DNA of 64,000 nucleotides from JBCBSS01 sp039819065 (GCA_039819065.1 JBCBSS010000012.1:21398-85397), one strand, 5' to 3'; shown: positions 18,480 to 28,566, counted from the first letter of the stretch. A program made the numbers and translations. Notes: generated by a model from the sequence alone, not told the origin.

Positions 18480-19174
18480 TTGAAAAGTGAGTAGTTGCCA
18501 AATTGGTCAGCAGGAGGGGCTACTTGTATGAGCGAAGGCCCTTCATTGGCGGGATCATTAACAGCTGGAGCCACGGTATAACTCCCCATATTATCAGCAG
18601 GATAGGCCGTTAACATGCCAAACAACTCATCTTCAGAGGTGGATTCATCCAGCCATTTCTGCTCTGAATTTTTGTCTATGATGGCGGGCATTCTGTCGTT
18701 GATCGCACTGACTGAGGAATTGGCTTCTGTTGTAATCATCATGAAAGTATGAATGTTGGTATCGTTTTCATCCTCATACTCCTGCCATATGCCCGCGATA
18801 GAGAAAATCTCATTGTTCCCCAGAACAAAACGATGAGGAACGCGCCCCTTTTTACTGATGCGTTTCCATTCGTAAAAGCCATCGGCTGGGATAATACATC
18901 TCCTGGAATTCAAAGCTCGCTTGAGCGATGTTTTCTGGTTAATACTTTCTACATCAGCGTTGATCAATTTGGTGCTGATGGTCTTGTTCTTAGACCAGTC
19001 AGGGGTAGTACCCCAATAGAAGAATGATAAACCTCCGGGGCTGTCATTGGCGATAACGGGCAATAGCTGTGTAGGAGCCGCATTGTACCGGGCTTTGTAA
19101 GCCTTAGGCACTTCTACGGCGTATCTCTCCTTTATTTGTGCAGCTTTTACTCCTATAGTATATCGCTCGGGCAT
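18476..19174 (-). CDS. SRAP/YedK (HMCES)-family protein lacking catalytic Cys and His
   Basis: A 232-residue SOS response-associated peptidase fold. Family members use Cys2, exposed after Met removal, to crosslink abasic sites in single-stranded DNA. Here the N-terminus is MPERYT, so Pro replaces Cys2 while Arg4 is kept. KLINADVES (Asn72) and PADGFYEWK (Glu102) match the active-site Asn and Glu. The segment equivalent to IHDRMP reads INDRMP, with Asn159 replacing the active-site His. The start is firm because TAA occurs two codons upstream in frame, so no missed Cys exists. The fold is clear; crosslinking activity is doubtful. Confidence 0.85.
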   Translation of the reverse strand: MPERYTIGVKAAQIKERYAVEVPKAYKARYNAAPTQLLPVIANDSPGGLSFFYWGTTPDWSKNKTISTKLINADVESINQKTSLKRALNSRRCIIPADGFYEWKRISKKGRVPHRFVLGNNEIFSIAGIWQEYEDENDTNIHTFMMITTEANSSVSAINDRMPAIIDKNSEQKWLDESTSEDELFGMLTAYPADNMGSYTVAPAVNDPANEGPSLIQVAPPADQFGNYSLFN

Positions 19175-19301
19175 GCTTTAGGTTATGTAGGTTAGATGAT
19201 TAACGTGCAATATAAAAAATAATTCTACAGGTAACCGATTAGAAAATGGATACAGATTATAAGTATAATAATGAAAGATATGAGCTTTGGTTATACCTAT
19301 A

Positions 19302-20273
19302 TTACTTACGCATGTGTTCCTGCACAAATGCCAAGGCCCTACTTTCAGACCAATAGTACTGCTGCTTATTAAGAGAAGGGAAACCGCAATGCCCTCCATG
19401 TCGCGGTGCTTCAAAAAAAACATATTCAAGATCGGTCATCAAAGCCTCAGGATAGCAAGCCTCGGGCAGGAAGGGGTCATTCTTGGCATTGACGATCAAA
19501 GTTGGGATAGTAATATGTTCTACAAATCGGATAGCACTACAAGAATGGTAGTAGTTAAGTGCCCCGTCAAATCCATGTAATGGAGCCGTAAAATAATTGT
19601 CGAAGTCAAAAAGATTGTCAACATCATTCAATTTAGAAAGGTCAAAGACTTCCGGCATAACACTCGCCTTAGACCTGATCTTATGCTTTAGGTTTTTTAA
19701 GAATCGCTTGGCGTAGAGTAAATTAGAGCGTTTGGAGATATGGAGACAACTTTGATGGAGGTCTAACGGAACCGAGAAAGTGACCGCAGTTTTGATTTCC
19801 CTTGCCAAAGCCACTTTTTGTTCTCCAAGGTATTTAAGGATGAGATTCCCTCCCAAGCTGAATCCAACCAAGTGTATTTGCGCATATCTATTGAAAGAAA
19901 CGGCATGGTTGATCACAGTGTGAAGATCATCCGTTGCACCGCTATGATAGAACCTCTCTTTTTTATTCATTTCCTCACTGCAACCCCGATAGTTCCAGGT
20001 CAAAACAGAGAAACTATTTTGGCCGAAAACCCTCGCCATCCCTTTAATGTAAGGGCGATATGTGTTTCCTTCTAAACCGTGGCATATAATGACTAACTGA
20101 TTTGAATCATTCTTGACCCAATCCAGGTCTAAAAAATCATCATCAGGGGTTGTAATTCTTTCCCGTTCGTATTCTATGCCCTTTACCTTACGTAGTAGGG
20201 CAGGGGCAATGGTCTGCACGTGACCGTGGAAGTAAATTTTGGGAGATTGATATGATGATATCAGACTTGGCAT
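19302..20273 (-). CDS. YheT-family alpha/beta-fold hydrolase
   Basis: A 323-residue hydrolase of the YheT/ABHD1-3 group. FHGHVQTIAPALLRK near the N-terminus is the group signature (related enzymes read NGHLQTI). HGLEGNTYRPYIKGMA near 68 forms the oxyanion region, the nucleophile Ser is in LVGFSLGGNLILKYLG near 140, an Asp in NAKNDPFLPE near 270, and the catalytic His in PRHGGHCGF near 297. Start 20273 is used because the longer frame begins with TTG three codons upstream. Substrate is unknown; esterase on lipids or xenobiotics is usual. It diverges from the TonB-receptor gene. Confidence 0.85.
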   Translation of the reverse strand: MPSLISSYQSPKIYFHGHVQTIAPALLRKVKGIEYERERITTPDDDFLDLDWVKNDSNQLVIICHGLEGNTYRPYIKGMARVFGQNSFSVLTWNYRGCSEEMNKKERFYHSGATDDLHTVINHAVSFNRYAQIHLVGFSLGGNLILKYLGEQKVALAREIKTAVTFSVPLDLHQSCLHISKRSNLLYAKRFLKNLKHKIRSKASVMPEVFDLSKLNDVDNLFDFDNYFTAPLHGFDGALNYYHSCSAIRFVEHITIPTLIVNAKNDPFLPEACYPEALMTDLEYVFFEAPRHGGHCGFPSLNKQQYYWSESRALAFVQEHMRK

Positions 20274-20443
20274 TAAGAGCAAACTAAAAAACTATTAGCA
20301 CATAATCGAGATTTTTTACAGCCTCATACAACCGATGGCTAAATAGTTGTCACTTTGATTTTGGTCACTATACTAAAAATAATCCAACCATCGGGAAACC
20401 ATTCTGTTTTATTAGCGTCTATGGTTGGGATACTAAATTAATC

Positions 20444-22813
20444 ATGAGAATAAAATCACTGTTTTTTAGCCTTTTGTTATTGTTTTCGATGGCGGAAGTC
20501 GTTCTGGCCCAGGGTAACGTTACCCTCAACGGTTACGTCAAGGATATCGAAAATGGAGAAGAACTCATTGGAGTTACTGTTTACGTGAACGAGTTGAAGA
20601 CAGGCACCATTACCAACGTGTATGGCTTTTATTCACTCACCTTGCCCGCTGGTAGCTATAATATCACATTCAGCTACATTGGTTATCAAACCACCGTAAA
20701 AACCGTTGATCTTACTGCCAATCAATCTTTGAACCTTGAGCTACCTCCTGAGGTAGTGCGTATGGATGAGGTGGTGATCAATGAAAAGCCTCTGGATGCT
20801 AATGTCACAGAGGTCAAAATGAGCCGAAACGAACTCAATGTCAAGCAAATCAAGAAACTGCCTGCGCTTTTTGGAGAGCCAGATATCATTAAGACCATTC
20901 AGTTACTTCCTGGTGTCATATCGGCCGGGGAAGGTACTTCCAGCTTTTTCGTAAGGGGAGGAAGTGCTGACCAAAACCTGATCTTAATTGATGAGGCTCC
21001 TATTTACGACCCTTCTCACTTGTTTGGTTTGTTTTCGGTTTTCAATGCTGATGTGATTAAGGACGCAGAACTTTACAAAGGTGGGATACCATCTCGTTTT
21101 GGCGGTAGACTATCCAGTATCCTTGATGTGAGAACGAAGGATGGTAATAACAAAAAGCTACAAGGTTCTGCTGGAATCGGGTTGTTGGCCAGTAGGGTTT
21201 CGCTAGAAGGACCAATTAAGAAAGACAAAAGCTCATTTATCGTTTCTGCCAGAAGGTCGTATGTAGACCTTTTTCTAAGAGCTGCTAATCAGGATAACTT
21301 GGTGCATTTCTATGACCTCAATGCGAAGATCAACTGGCGTGCTAATAACAAAAACCGCTTTTTTGTAGCTGCCTACTCTGGCCGAGATGTACTTGATTTT
21401 GACGATCTATTTGGATTCGATTGGGGAAACACAACCTTCACCTTTAGGTGGAATCACCTGTTCAACGATCGCTTATTCTCCAATACCTCTTTAATAGCCA
21501 GCCGTTTTGATTACGGATTAGATTCAGAGGACGAGGTACAAGGTTTTGAATGGACGTCCAACCTGGAAGAGGTTTCGTTGAAGGAAGACATTACTTACTT
21601 CATCAATCCGCGTAACGAGCTCGATTTTGGATACCATGTTACTTGGAGGCGTTTCTCTCCGGGGCGCATTGCTCCCACGGTTGAAGGCTCGATATTTCAA
21701 GAAACAGAATTGGAAAGGACCTTTGCCCTCGATCATGCACTTTACGTGGGTAACCAACAAAGGGTGAACGACAGACTATCCCTGAAATACGGAGTTCGAC
21801 TTTCTATTTTCCAGAATGTGGGTAAGAGTGATTTGATCATTTATGAAGATCCTCAGGATAACATCAACATAGTAAGGACAGATACGATAAGTTTCGGGGC
21901 TTTCGAGAATATAAAGACCTATGTCAATTTGGAGCCCAGGCTATCCGCAAGGTATTTGTTGAATCCATCCAGTTCTTTGAAATTCTCTTACAACAGAATG
22001 GTGCAGAATACGCACTTAATATCCAGTGGGACAGTACCCGTGCCATTCAATACATGGCAGCCGAGTTCCCCTTATCTCGAACCTCAAATTGCTGATCAAA
22101 TCGCTTTTGGCTACTTCAGGAATTTCAAAGAGAACCAATACGAGTTTTCAGCTGAGGTATACTATAAAGACATGGATAACATTACGGACTTTGCCGATAA
22201 CGCCGATATATTCTTTAATCAAGACTTACCGACGGAGTTCAGGCAAGGTACTTCAGAATCTTATGGCTTGGAGATGATGCTGGAAAAAAAGGAAGGAGCC
22301 TTTACCGGCTTTGCGAGCTACACACTTTCCAGAACGGAAAGAACTGTACCGGGGGTGAATTTAAGCGAGACTTTTTTAGCCAACTACGATCGTCGGCACA
22401 GCTTTAATGTGGTAGCCACTTACGAGCACAACGACAAATGGTCCTTCGGTTCCAATTTCACCTACAGTTCGGGGAGACCTATCACCATACCGGCTGGTCG
22501 TTATGAATTTGGTGAGAATTACAATGCTGACCTTATCACGGTCCGAAATGGTTTCAAGTTGCCAGCATATCATAGACTGGATTTATCCGCGACACTTACG
22601 CCGAGGAAGAATGCCAATAGAAACTGGAAGACGAGTTGGGTATTTTCTGTGTACAATGCCTATAGTAGAAAGAATGCTTTCTCTTTATTTACCGAAACGG
22701 TCGTGCCAGAGGACAGCGAAGGCAATCCAGATTTGGGCAACGTATCTAACCGCGCGCGCATGATCTATCTTTTCCCCATTCTTCCATCTGTTACCTACAA
22801 CGTGAAATTCTAA
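20444..22813 (+). CDS. TonB-dependent receptor with carboxypeptidase-like N-terminal domain
   Basis: A 789-residue outer-membrane transporter. Signal peptide (1-22, ending VVLAQ), CarboxypepD_reg-like domain (about 23-105, VTLNGYVKDIENGEELIGVTVYV), plug domain (about 115-225, with FVRGGSADQNLILIDEAPIYDPSHLFGLFS) and a beta-barrel to the end (terminal TYNVKF). It is followed 5 bases later by a DUF4249 lipoprotein gene, a common Bacteroidota pair that substitutes for SusD in some uptake systems. Substrate unknown. No sigma/anti-sigma pair lies upstream. Confidence 0.92.
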   Translation: MRIKSLFFSLLLLFSMAEVVLAQGNVTLNGYVKDIENGEELIGVTVYVNELKTGTITNVYGFYSLTLPAGSYNITFSYIGYQTTVKTVDLTANQSLNLELPPEVVRMDEVVINEKPLDANVTEVKMSRNELNVKQIKKLPALFGEPDIIKTIQLLPGVISAGEGTSSFFVRGGSADQNLILIDEAPIYDPSHLFGLFSVFNADVIKDAELYKGGIPSRFGGRLSSILDVRTKDGNNKKLQGSAGIGLLASRVSLEGPIKKDKSSFIVSARRSYVDLFLRAANQDNLVHFYDLNAKINWRANNKNRFFVAAYSGRDVLDFDDLFGFDWGNTTFTFRWNHLFNDRLFSNTSLIASRFDYGLDSEDEVQGFEWTSNLEEVSLKEDITYFINPRNELDFGYHVTWRRFSPGRIAPTVEGSIFQETELERTFALDHALYVGNQQRVNDRLSLKYGVRLSIFQNVGKSDLIIYEDPQDNINIVRTDTISFGAFENIKTYVNLEPRLSARYLLNPSSSLKFSYNRMVQNTHLISSGTVPVPFNTWQPSSPYLEPQIADQIAFGYFRNFKENQYEFSAEVYYKDMDNITDFADNADIFFNQDLPTEFRQGTSESYGLEMMLEKKEGAFTGFASYTLSRTERTVPGVNLSETFLANYDRRHSFNVVATYEHNDKWSFGSNFTYSSGRPITIPAGRYEFGENYNADLITVRNGFKLPAYHRLDLSATLTPRKNANRNWKTSWVFSVYNAYSRKNAFSLFTETVVPEDSEGNPDLGNVSNRARMIYLFPILPSVTYNVKF

Positions 22814-22818
22814 TTGCA

Positions 22819-23652
22819 ATGAAACGAATATCTTACTTCATATTACTACTAGTGGCTATCGCATCTTGCGAAGAAACTGTGCTACTGGACATCGATCAAA
22901 CCCCCGTTAGAATAGTGATCGACGGCTTAGTGACCAATGAGAGCAAGCAACACGCAGTCAAAGTAAGCCGAACAGTGGATTTCTATCAACAAGGCCTCAC
23001 ACCACGTGTTGAAGATGCTGTGGTATCGGTCTCTGATAATGAAGGAAATGTTTTCAATTACGTTCATAACCCCAATAATCATCCTGATTCGGTCGGGTTT
23101 TACCTGTCAGAGTTTCCTTTTGCCGGAGAGGTGGGTAGAATTTACACATTGAATGTTCAGGCCGACGGACAAACCTACACAGCACTTGACTCGATGTTCA
23201 GAGTCACTTCTGTAGACAGTTTAGAGATTACCATTAATGAAGATGAGCGTATGGACCCTGAAGATGAGGATAGGTTCTATGAGATTCTCTACTATGCTGA
23301 AGAACCTCAAGACACTAAAGATTTTTACTTATTCCAATTCTTTAGAAATGGAGAGCTAGAAAACGAAGAAGGAGAGCAGATTTACTTTGCGGATGACCGA
23401 GCGCTTGGTGATCGTATTGATGCTTTACCGATTCCCGTTTTCTATGCCTTAGGCGATACCGCTGTGGTTGAGACATTCAGTCTTACCAGGAACGGTTTCC
23501 TATTCTATAATGACTTGTTCAATAACATCAATAATGACGGTGGTATGTTCAGCCCTCCACCGGCAAACCCCAGAACTAACTTGACCAATGGTGCCTTAGG
23601 TTTCTTTCAAGTGAGCGCGATCAATAGGCTGACTCTGGTGATAGAAGAATAG
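22819..23652 (+). CDS. DUF4249 domain-containing lipoprotein
   Basis: A 277-residue lipoprotein with a signal peptide and lipobox ending IASC (Cys17). The body after CEETVLLDIDQTPVRIVIDGLVTNE matches the DUF4249 family, predicted beta-sandwich outer-membrane lipoproteins encoded next to TonB receptors. It is cotranscribed with the receptor at 20444 (5-base gap) and probably forms its surface-exposed partner. Confidence 0.85.
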   Translation: MKRISYFILLLVAIASCEETVLLDIDQTPVRIVIDGLVTNESKQHAVKVSRTVDFYQQGLTPRVEDAVVSVSDNEGNVFNYVHNPNNHPDSVGFYLSEFPFAGEVGRIYTLNVQADGQTYTALDSMFRVTSVDSLEITINEDERMDPEDEDRFYEILYYAEEPQDTKDFYLFQFFRNGELENEEGEQIYFADDRALGDRIDALPIPVFYALGDTAVVETFSLTRNGFLFYNDLFNNINNDGGMFSPPPANPRTNLTNGALGFFQVSAINRLTLVIEE

Positions 23653-24102
23653 GTTCAAAAGGAACTAGCTAAATAACAATTTGGATTGCCACGGGCTTAA
23701 GCCTGTGGCAACTTTGACGACTATTCCCAAAATCGTATACATCTTTACACCGAACGCCTAAGTTGTGCCTTATATCCATAATCCAGGATTTAATTAGCGG
23801 CTAAAGCCTTTTAGAACTGCACTATCTCATACACGGGTTAAAACCCATGGCAATGCTCATGGTGCATTAAGTTAAGGTCAATAATTCGCTCTTAGTGTAT
23901 ATAAATACTACTGAGCCCTTTTATTCAGCCCGTGGTTGCCTCAAAGACGAGCAATAAGGCTTTAGACGCTAAATTTGTTCATAGAATACTCCCTTTTTAA
24001 AATCATGCTGGTGGACACAATCATTATTCCACTCAGTTGGGTAGAAAATTTTTATATTCTAAAGGCTCAGATGAAGCGCTTGAAGAAAAACAGTCACTAT
24101 TC
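23653..24102. repeat. Intergenic region with nested palindromic repeats
   Basis: This 450-base gap holds no gene. At 23686-23711 is a hairpin with 13-bp arms and one mismatch (TTGCCACGGGCTT against its complement). At 23794-23810 and 23956-23972 lie 17-bp inverted arms with one mismatch (TTAGCGGCTAAAGCCTT against TTAGCGTCTAAAGCCTT), enclosing another GGGTTAAAACCC-type palindrome near 23834. The GGCTTAAGCC/GTGGCAA words recur in several of these palindromes. It is REP- or MITE-like; no encoded protein. Confidence 0.6.
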
Positions 24103-24555
24103 CTAAAAATCATACCCCTCGTCCTTCAACCTTTGAATCATTTTTTCACTTAATTCACTACCCCATTCTCTTCCCGCAGCCATAGATTCCTGTGTGATAA
24201 GAGGTGTTTTTTCACCAAACTTTTTACCGATAGGTGATTCAAAAAAAGCTATCAATTCATCAAACTCCTCTTCAGTAAAGTGTTTGCTGTATATCGGCGT
24301 GAATAGATCGGCTAATTCGCTCAAAGACGTAGCTAGCATCTCCTTCTCCATTTCATCCCACCATTTTTCAGGCACGTCGGTGGCCATTTTTTTGAAACTT
24401 TTAACCATTTCACCGATGGCCACTTCAAAAGTTTTATCAGCATGTGTTACCTCGAGGTACTTTATCACCTTTTGCTTATAGCTGTCCTCTTGAGCCATCA
24501 GAAAACTTGATGAACACAACAGACATATCGTCGATAGAATGAATAGTCTCTTCAT
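24103..24555 (-). CDS. DUF2059 domain-containing secreted protein
   Basis: A 150-residue protein with a signal peptide (MKRLFILSTICLLCSSSFLMAQ) and one DUF2059 domain, recognised by the C-terminal FTEEEFDELIAFFESPIGKKFGEKTPLI motif. The family is probably periplasmic with no established function. It is isolated between the palindromic repeat region and the divergent sensor kinase gene. Confidence 0.85.
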   Translation of the reverse strand: MKRLFILSTICLLCSSSFLMAQEDSYKQKVIKYLEVTHADKTFEVAIGEMVKSFKKMATDVPEKWWDEMEKEMLATSLSELADLFTPIYSKHFTEEEFDELIAFFESPIGKKFGEKTPLITQESMAAGREWGSELSEKMIQRLKDEGYDF

Positions 24556-24722
24556 AGCATTAATTATGTTGAAAATTTAAGATAGGCCTTTTATCGTGGA
24601 ATACGAATTACTGGCAGATTTACTTACCGTCTAGGCAATATTACCTATGAGTATTATATTAAATTTTCGTAGTTTTAATTAGACAGAATTGATTGAGACG
24701 AGCGTATTACATTTTTTAAGGT

Positions 24723-27700
24723 ATGGGGAAGTGCCATTATTTAATAGCCGCGTTTGTGCTGTTACCTCTTGGTATACTGGCTCAAAGGTTGGAGGTCGGG
24801 GTATTCCCAAACTACCCCCTGGTATATCAGAGCAAAGACGGACAAGCTAGCGGTATTTTTATCGATATTCTGGAAGACATCGCCAAAAAAGAAGGCTGGC
24901 AGTTGCAGTACAAGTATGGTACGGCTGATCAATGCCTTGCATGGCTAGGTGCAGGAGATATTGACATTCTATCAGAGATAGGCCAATCTGTGGTCAGAGA
25001 GGAAGAGTTTGATATATCCAGGGTCAGTGTCATTTCTACCTGGGCAAGAGTCTACGCCCGCAACAATTCTGATTTTACTTTCATGACTGACTTGGGAAAC
25101 CGCAAGATTGGCGTGCTGAGAGGCAGTTATTTCGTCAGCGGAAATGAGATGGGTTTCCTTAAGAATATGGCCGACCTGGATTTAAAATGCAGGCTGGTAG
25201 AAATGGATAGTTACGAGGAGATATTCAAAGCAATAGAAAATGGAATAGTAGAAGCTGGCATTGTCAACCGGGTATTTGGCGATTTAAATGAAGACAAATA
25301 TGACGTAGCCAAAACGCCCATTGAGTTTTCTCCTTTTCGACTAACCTACGCCTTTCCCAAAGGATCTCAAGTCTCTCAAAACATCAAGCCAGTCATTGAG
25401 ACCTACTTAACACAATATAAAGAGGATGATAATTCTATCTATTACCAATCCATAGACAAGTACTTTAAGAATAGAGGCCAGACGCAGTTACCGATGTGGG
25501 TTTGGCTCTTGATGACTATTGTGGTGGCCATATTATCATTCGTATTTTTTGCCAATAAAGTATTGAAGTTCAGGGTAAAGCGAAGGACGGTAGAATTACG
25601 ACAAACACTTAAGCAACTGGCCGAAACTGAAAGAAAATCCAGACTGTCGCATTTTACCATCGAAGCCTCTGATGTAGCCTATTTCTGGATCGATAGAAAA
25701 GGGATTATTAAGAAAGTAAATAGTGCCTGTACTCGTATGATGGAGTATTCTGCAGAAGAGCTAATTGGTACAGATGTCAATGAAATTGAACTGCCAGAAG
25801 GAAGCGATACTGACTTCAGGGAAGTATGGACGGAGGTAAAAGAACGCGGGTCGGTACAACATAATACCCAACTTTTGACCAAAACAGGTAAAGTGATTGA
25901 TGTTGAGTTCGATGCCAATTACATCAAGTTTGAAGAAGAGGAATATTCATGTGGTATAGTAAGGAACGTCACTGATCGCAATAAAGCCTTAAGGGCTTTG
26001 AAGCGGAGTGAACAACAACTGAATGCGATCATGGGTAATGTACCCGGTGTCGTTTACCGATGCAAAAATGATCAGGTGCTAACGCCAATTTTCATTAGTG
26101 AAGGTAGCAATGAGCTACTAGGAGTGAGTGCTGAAGAAGCTTTGAGTAAGTACAAATTCGGTTCTAACCTACTTTCCAAAGACTTTGTGAATCTCATTCT
26201 CACTGAAACACAACGGGCTATCAAAGAAGATACAATGGTCGAGTTGGTACTACCCTTAAATACCGATAATGGGGTGAAATGGGTATTGGACAGGTTCAGA
26301 CCACGTGATGATAACGGTGAGATCGTAATAGATGGAATAGCCATCGACATCACAGATAAAATAGAAAACGAATTCAGGCTTCAGATGGCACTGGAAGGAG
26401 CTCATGAAGGATTGTGGGATTGGGATGTGATAACTGGTAAAGTGTTCTTCAACGAATACTTCCTTGAAATGCTGGGTTATGATATGGATGACATAGAACA
26501 CACGTTCGAATCAGTGGTGTCGTTGGTACATCCGGAAGACCATGAAACTACGGAAAACAGACTACGTCGGCATTTGAAAAATGAGACTGACTATTACGAG
26601 ACTGAGTATCGTATGAGAACGAAGGAGGGTGACTGGAAGTGGGTAATGGTGCATGGTCGGGTCATAGAAAGGGATAAGCTTGGAAACCCACTTCGGGCCA
26701 TTGGCACACATATGATGATCGATGACCGCAAGAAAGCAGAATTTGCGCTGAAGGAAAGTGAAAGAATGCTGAGTACGCTGATGAGTAATCTGCCGGGCAT
26801 GGTTTACCGGTGTAAGAACGATCGAGACTGGTCGATGCTATTTGTCAGCGAAGGAAGTGAAAAGCTCACCGGATGCAAACCACAGGACTTAATCAGTGGC
26901 CATTCTCTTTATAATGATATGATCGATCGGGCATATCGCGAGCAAGTTTGGGATCAAATTCAGGAAGCTGTCAAAAATAACTGCCCATTTACACTGATAT
27001 ATCCTATCAATGTCAACGGTAAGAAAAAATGGGTTTGGGAAAACGGTAGAATGGTTTTTGTCGATGAAAACCGCAATACAATACTAGAGGGTTTTATCAC
27101 CGATATTACAGAACGCATTACTGCCGAGGAAAGAATCATATCCACCATAATAGAAACAGAAGACCGCGAAAGAATGAGGATAGCCAAGGAATTGCATGAC
27201 AACCTTGGCCAAAAACTAACTACTGTTTCTTTGAACTTCAATTCGCTCAAGAAAGAAACCGGGACACTTAGCGAAAAAGGGCAAGGTAAATTCCTTAAAG
27301 GGCTAGAATACCTCAAAATGGCCATCAACGAAAGCCGTGAAATTTCGCATAACCTCATGCCTTCTGTCATTGAAGACTTCGGGTATGTTCTAGCCGTACA
27401 AAACATGATCTATGATCTTGAAGATGCTTCTGGGGTAGATTTCAGCTTCTATGACAATCTCAGTGGAGAAAGGTTAGAAAGGAAAGTGGAAGTAAACCTA
27501 TATCGCATTACGCAAGAAGCTATCAATAACATCCTCAAATATGCCAACGCCTCGAAAGTGACGGTGCAACTGATGAAACTTGATGACTATCTGGTACTTA
27601 CCATAGAAGATGACGGCGTCGGTTTCAATGTCAAGAATACCCTTAGAGGACCTAATAGCTTTGGATTAAACAGTATGAAGAACCGCACCTATGCACTGCA

Positions 27701-27806
27701 GGGCAAGTTCCATATCGATAGTGGCCATGACAATGGCACTTCAATTACCATAGAAATACCATTGATAAAAGATTATGCAGGAGCCAATAAAGATTTTGTT
27801 AGTTGA
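24723..27806 (+). CDS. Sensor histidine kinase: solute-binding domain, four PAS, HisKA_3, HATPase
   Basis: A 1027-residue membrane sensor. Signal peptide (about 1-20), periplasmic SBP_bac_3-like domain (about 21-240: LEVGVFPNYPLVYQSKDGQASGIFIDILEDIA), one membrane span (about 256-281, WVWLLMTIVVAILSFVFF), then four PAS/PAC units (about 300-420, 430-550, 555-680, 685-800). PAS2 and PAS4 share a GNVPGVVYRCKND/SNLPGMVYRCKND start and look duplicated. The kinase core is NarL-partner type: phospho-His in RIAKELHDNLGQKLTT near 825 and ATP lid EDDGVGFN near 975. It overlaps its response regulator by 32 bases, so signal and output form one coupled pair. Confidence 0.92.
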   Translation: MGKCHYLIAAFVLLPLGILAQRLEVGVFPNYPLVYQSKDGQASGIFIDILEDIAKKEGWQLQYKYGTADQCLAWLGAGDIDILSEIGQSVVREEEFDISRVSVISTWARVYARNNSDFTFMTDLGNRKIGVLRGSYFVSGNEMGFLKNMADLDLKCRLVEMDSYEEIFKAIENGIVEAGIVNRVFGDLNEDKYDVAKTPIEFSPFRLTYAFPKGSQVSQNIKPVIETYLTQYKEDDNSIYYQSIDKYFKNRGQTQLPMWVWLLMTIVVAILSFVFFANKVLKFRVKRRTVELRQTLKQLAETERKSRLSHFTIEASDVAYFWIDRKGIIKKVNSACTRMMEYSAEELIGTDVNEIELPEGSDTDFREVWTEVKERGSVQHNTQLLTKTGKVIDVEFDANYIKFEEEEYSCGIVRNVTDRNKALRALKRSEQQLNAIMGNVPGVVYRCKNDQVLTPIFISEGSNELLGVSAEEALSKYKFGSNLLSKDFVNLILTETQRAIKEDTMVELVLPLNTDNGVKWVLDRFRPRDDNGEIVIDGIAIDITDKIENEFRLQMALEGAHEGLWDWDVITGKVFFNEYFLEMLGYDMDDIEHTFESVVSLVHPEDHETTENRLRRHLKNETDYYETEYRMRTKEGDWKWVMVHGRVIERDKLGNPLRAIGTHMMIDDRKKAEFALKESERMLSTLMSNLPGMVYRCKNDRDWSMLFVSEGSEKLTGCKPQDLISGHSLYNDMIDRAYREQVWDQIQEAVKNNCPFTLIYPINVNGKKKWVWENGRMVFVDENRNTILEGFITDITERITAEERIISTIIETEDRERMRIAKELHDNLGQKLTTVSLNFNSLKKETGTLSEKGQGKFLKGLEYLKMAINESREISHNLMPSVIEDFGYVLAVQNMIYDLEDASGVDFSFYDNLSGERLERKVEVNLYRITQEAINNILKYANASKVTVQLMKLDDYLVLTIEDDGVGFNVKNTLRGPNSFGLNSMKNRTYALQGKFHIDSGHDNGTSITIEIPLIKDYAGANKDFVS

Positions 27807-28434
27807 TGACCACAAAGTGGTGAGGGATGGCATCCGCTCCTATTTAGAAGACGACGGAGCCTACGAGGTGGTGGAAGAAGCCGGTGATGGGCTGGATGCG
27901 TTGAATAAACTCAAAAAGATCACTGCGGATATTGTGATGATCGATATCAATATGCCTGGAATGGATGGCATAACCGCTACCAAAGAAATTACTACCTCTT
28001 TTCCGGATACTAAAGTACTTGCCCTCACCATGCACGATGCTTACCAACACATACGTGCCATGCTCGATGCTGGGGCCAGTGGATACCTGCTCAAAAGCTG
28101 TGATCAAGAAGAAGTGAAAAAAGCCATTTCTACCATACTTGATGGAGATAACTACTTCAGTAATGAGGTGACCCACACCGTCATGAATAACCTAACCAAG
28201 AAAAAAGCGAAAGCCGTTTCGCCGCATTTGACTACCCCACTTACTGAGCGGGAGAAGGAGGTGTATAAGCTTATTCTGGAAGAAAACTCTAACAAGGAAA
28301 TTGCAGATAAGCTATTCATCAGTGTCAGGACTGTGGAAGTGCATAAGCGCAACTTATTAGAAAAAACAGGGGCTAAGAATACAGCCGGCCTAGTACTTTT
28401 TGCGGTCAATAACAACTTGATGGAAGAGCTATAA
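27775..28434 (+). CDS. NarL/FixJ-family response regulator
   Basis: A 219-residue two-domain regulator. The receiver (about 5-122) has the acidic pair LLVDDHK (Asp11-Asp12), phospho-acceptor Asp57 in MIDINMPGMDG, Thr in ALTMHDA and Lys in YLLKSC. The C-terminal LuxR helix-turn-helix (about 150-210) reads LTEREKEVYKLILEENSNKEIADKLFIS then VRTVEVHKRNLLEKTG. It starts inside the kinase gene, so the two are translated together. DNA targets are unknown. Confidence 0.93.
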   Translation: MQEPIKILLVDDHKVVRDGIRSYLEDDGAYEVVEEAGDGLDALNKLKKITADIVMIDINMPGMDGITATKEITTSFPDTKVLALTMHDAYQHIRAMLDAGASGYLLKSCDQEEVKKAISTILDGDNYFSNEVTHTVMNNLTKKKAKAVSPHLTTPLTEREKEVYKLILEENSNKEIADKLFISVRTVEVHKRNLLEKTGAKNTAGLVLFAVNNNLMEEL

Positions 28435-28566
28435 TACGCTAGAAACTGGCATCACACCCTTTTGCGAAACCCATCTACGTGTTTCCCTTATTTCTTTGAA
28501 TAAGTGCCCATACTTAAAATAAGATCAACGGTACTGACTTAATTGCTAGTAATTTCATTCCGATAA

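Noticed and set aside
19178..19429. 83-codon frame overlapping the end of the YheT-type gene
   Set aside because: It is on the same strand in another frame, overlaps a well-supported gene and has no recognisable features.
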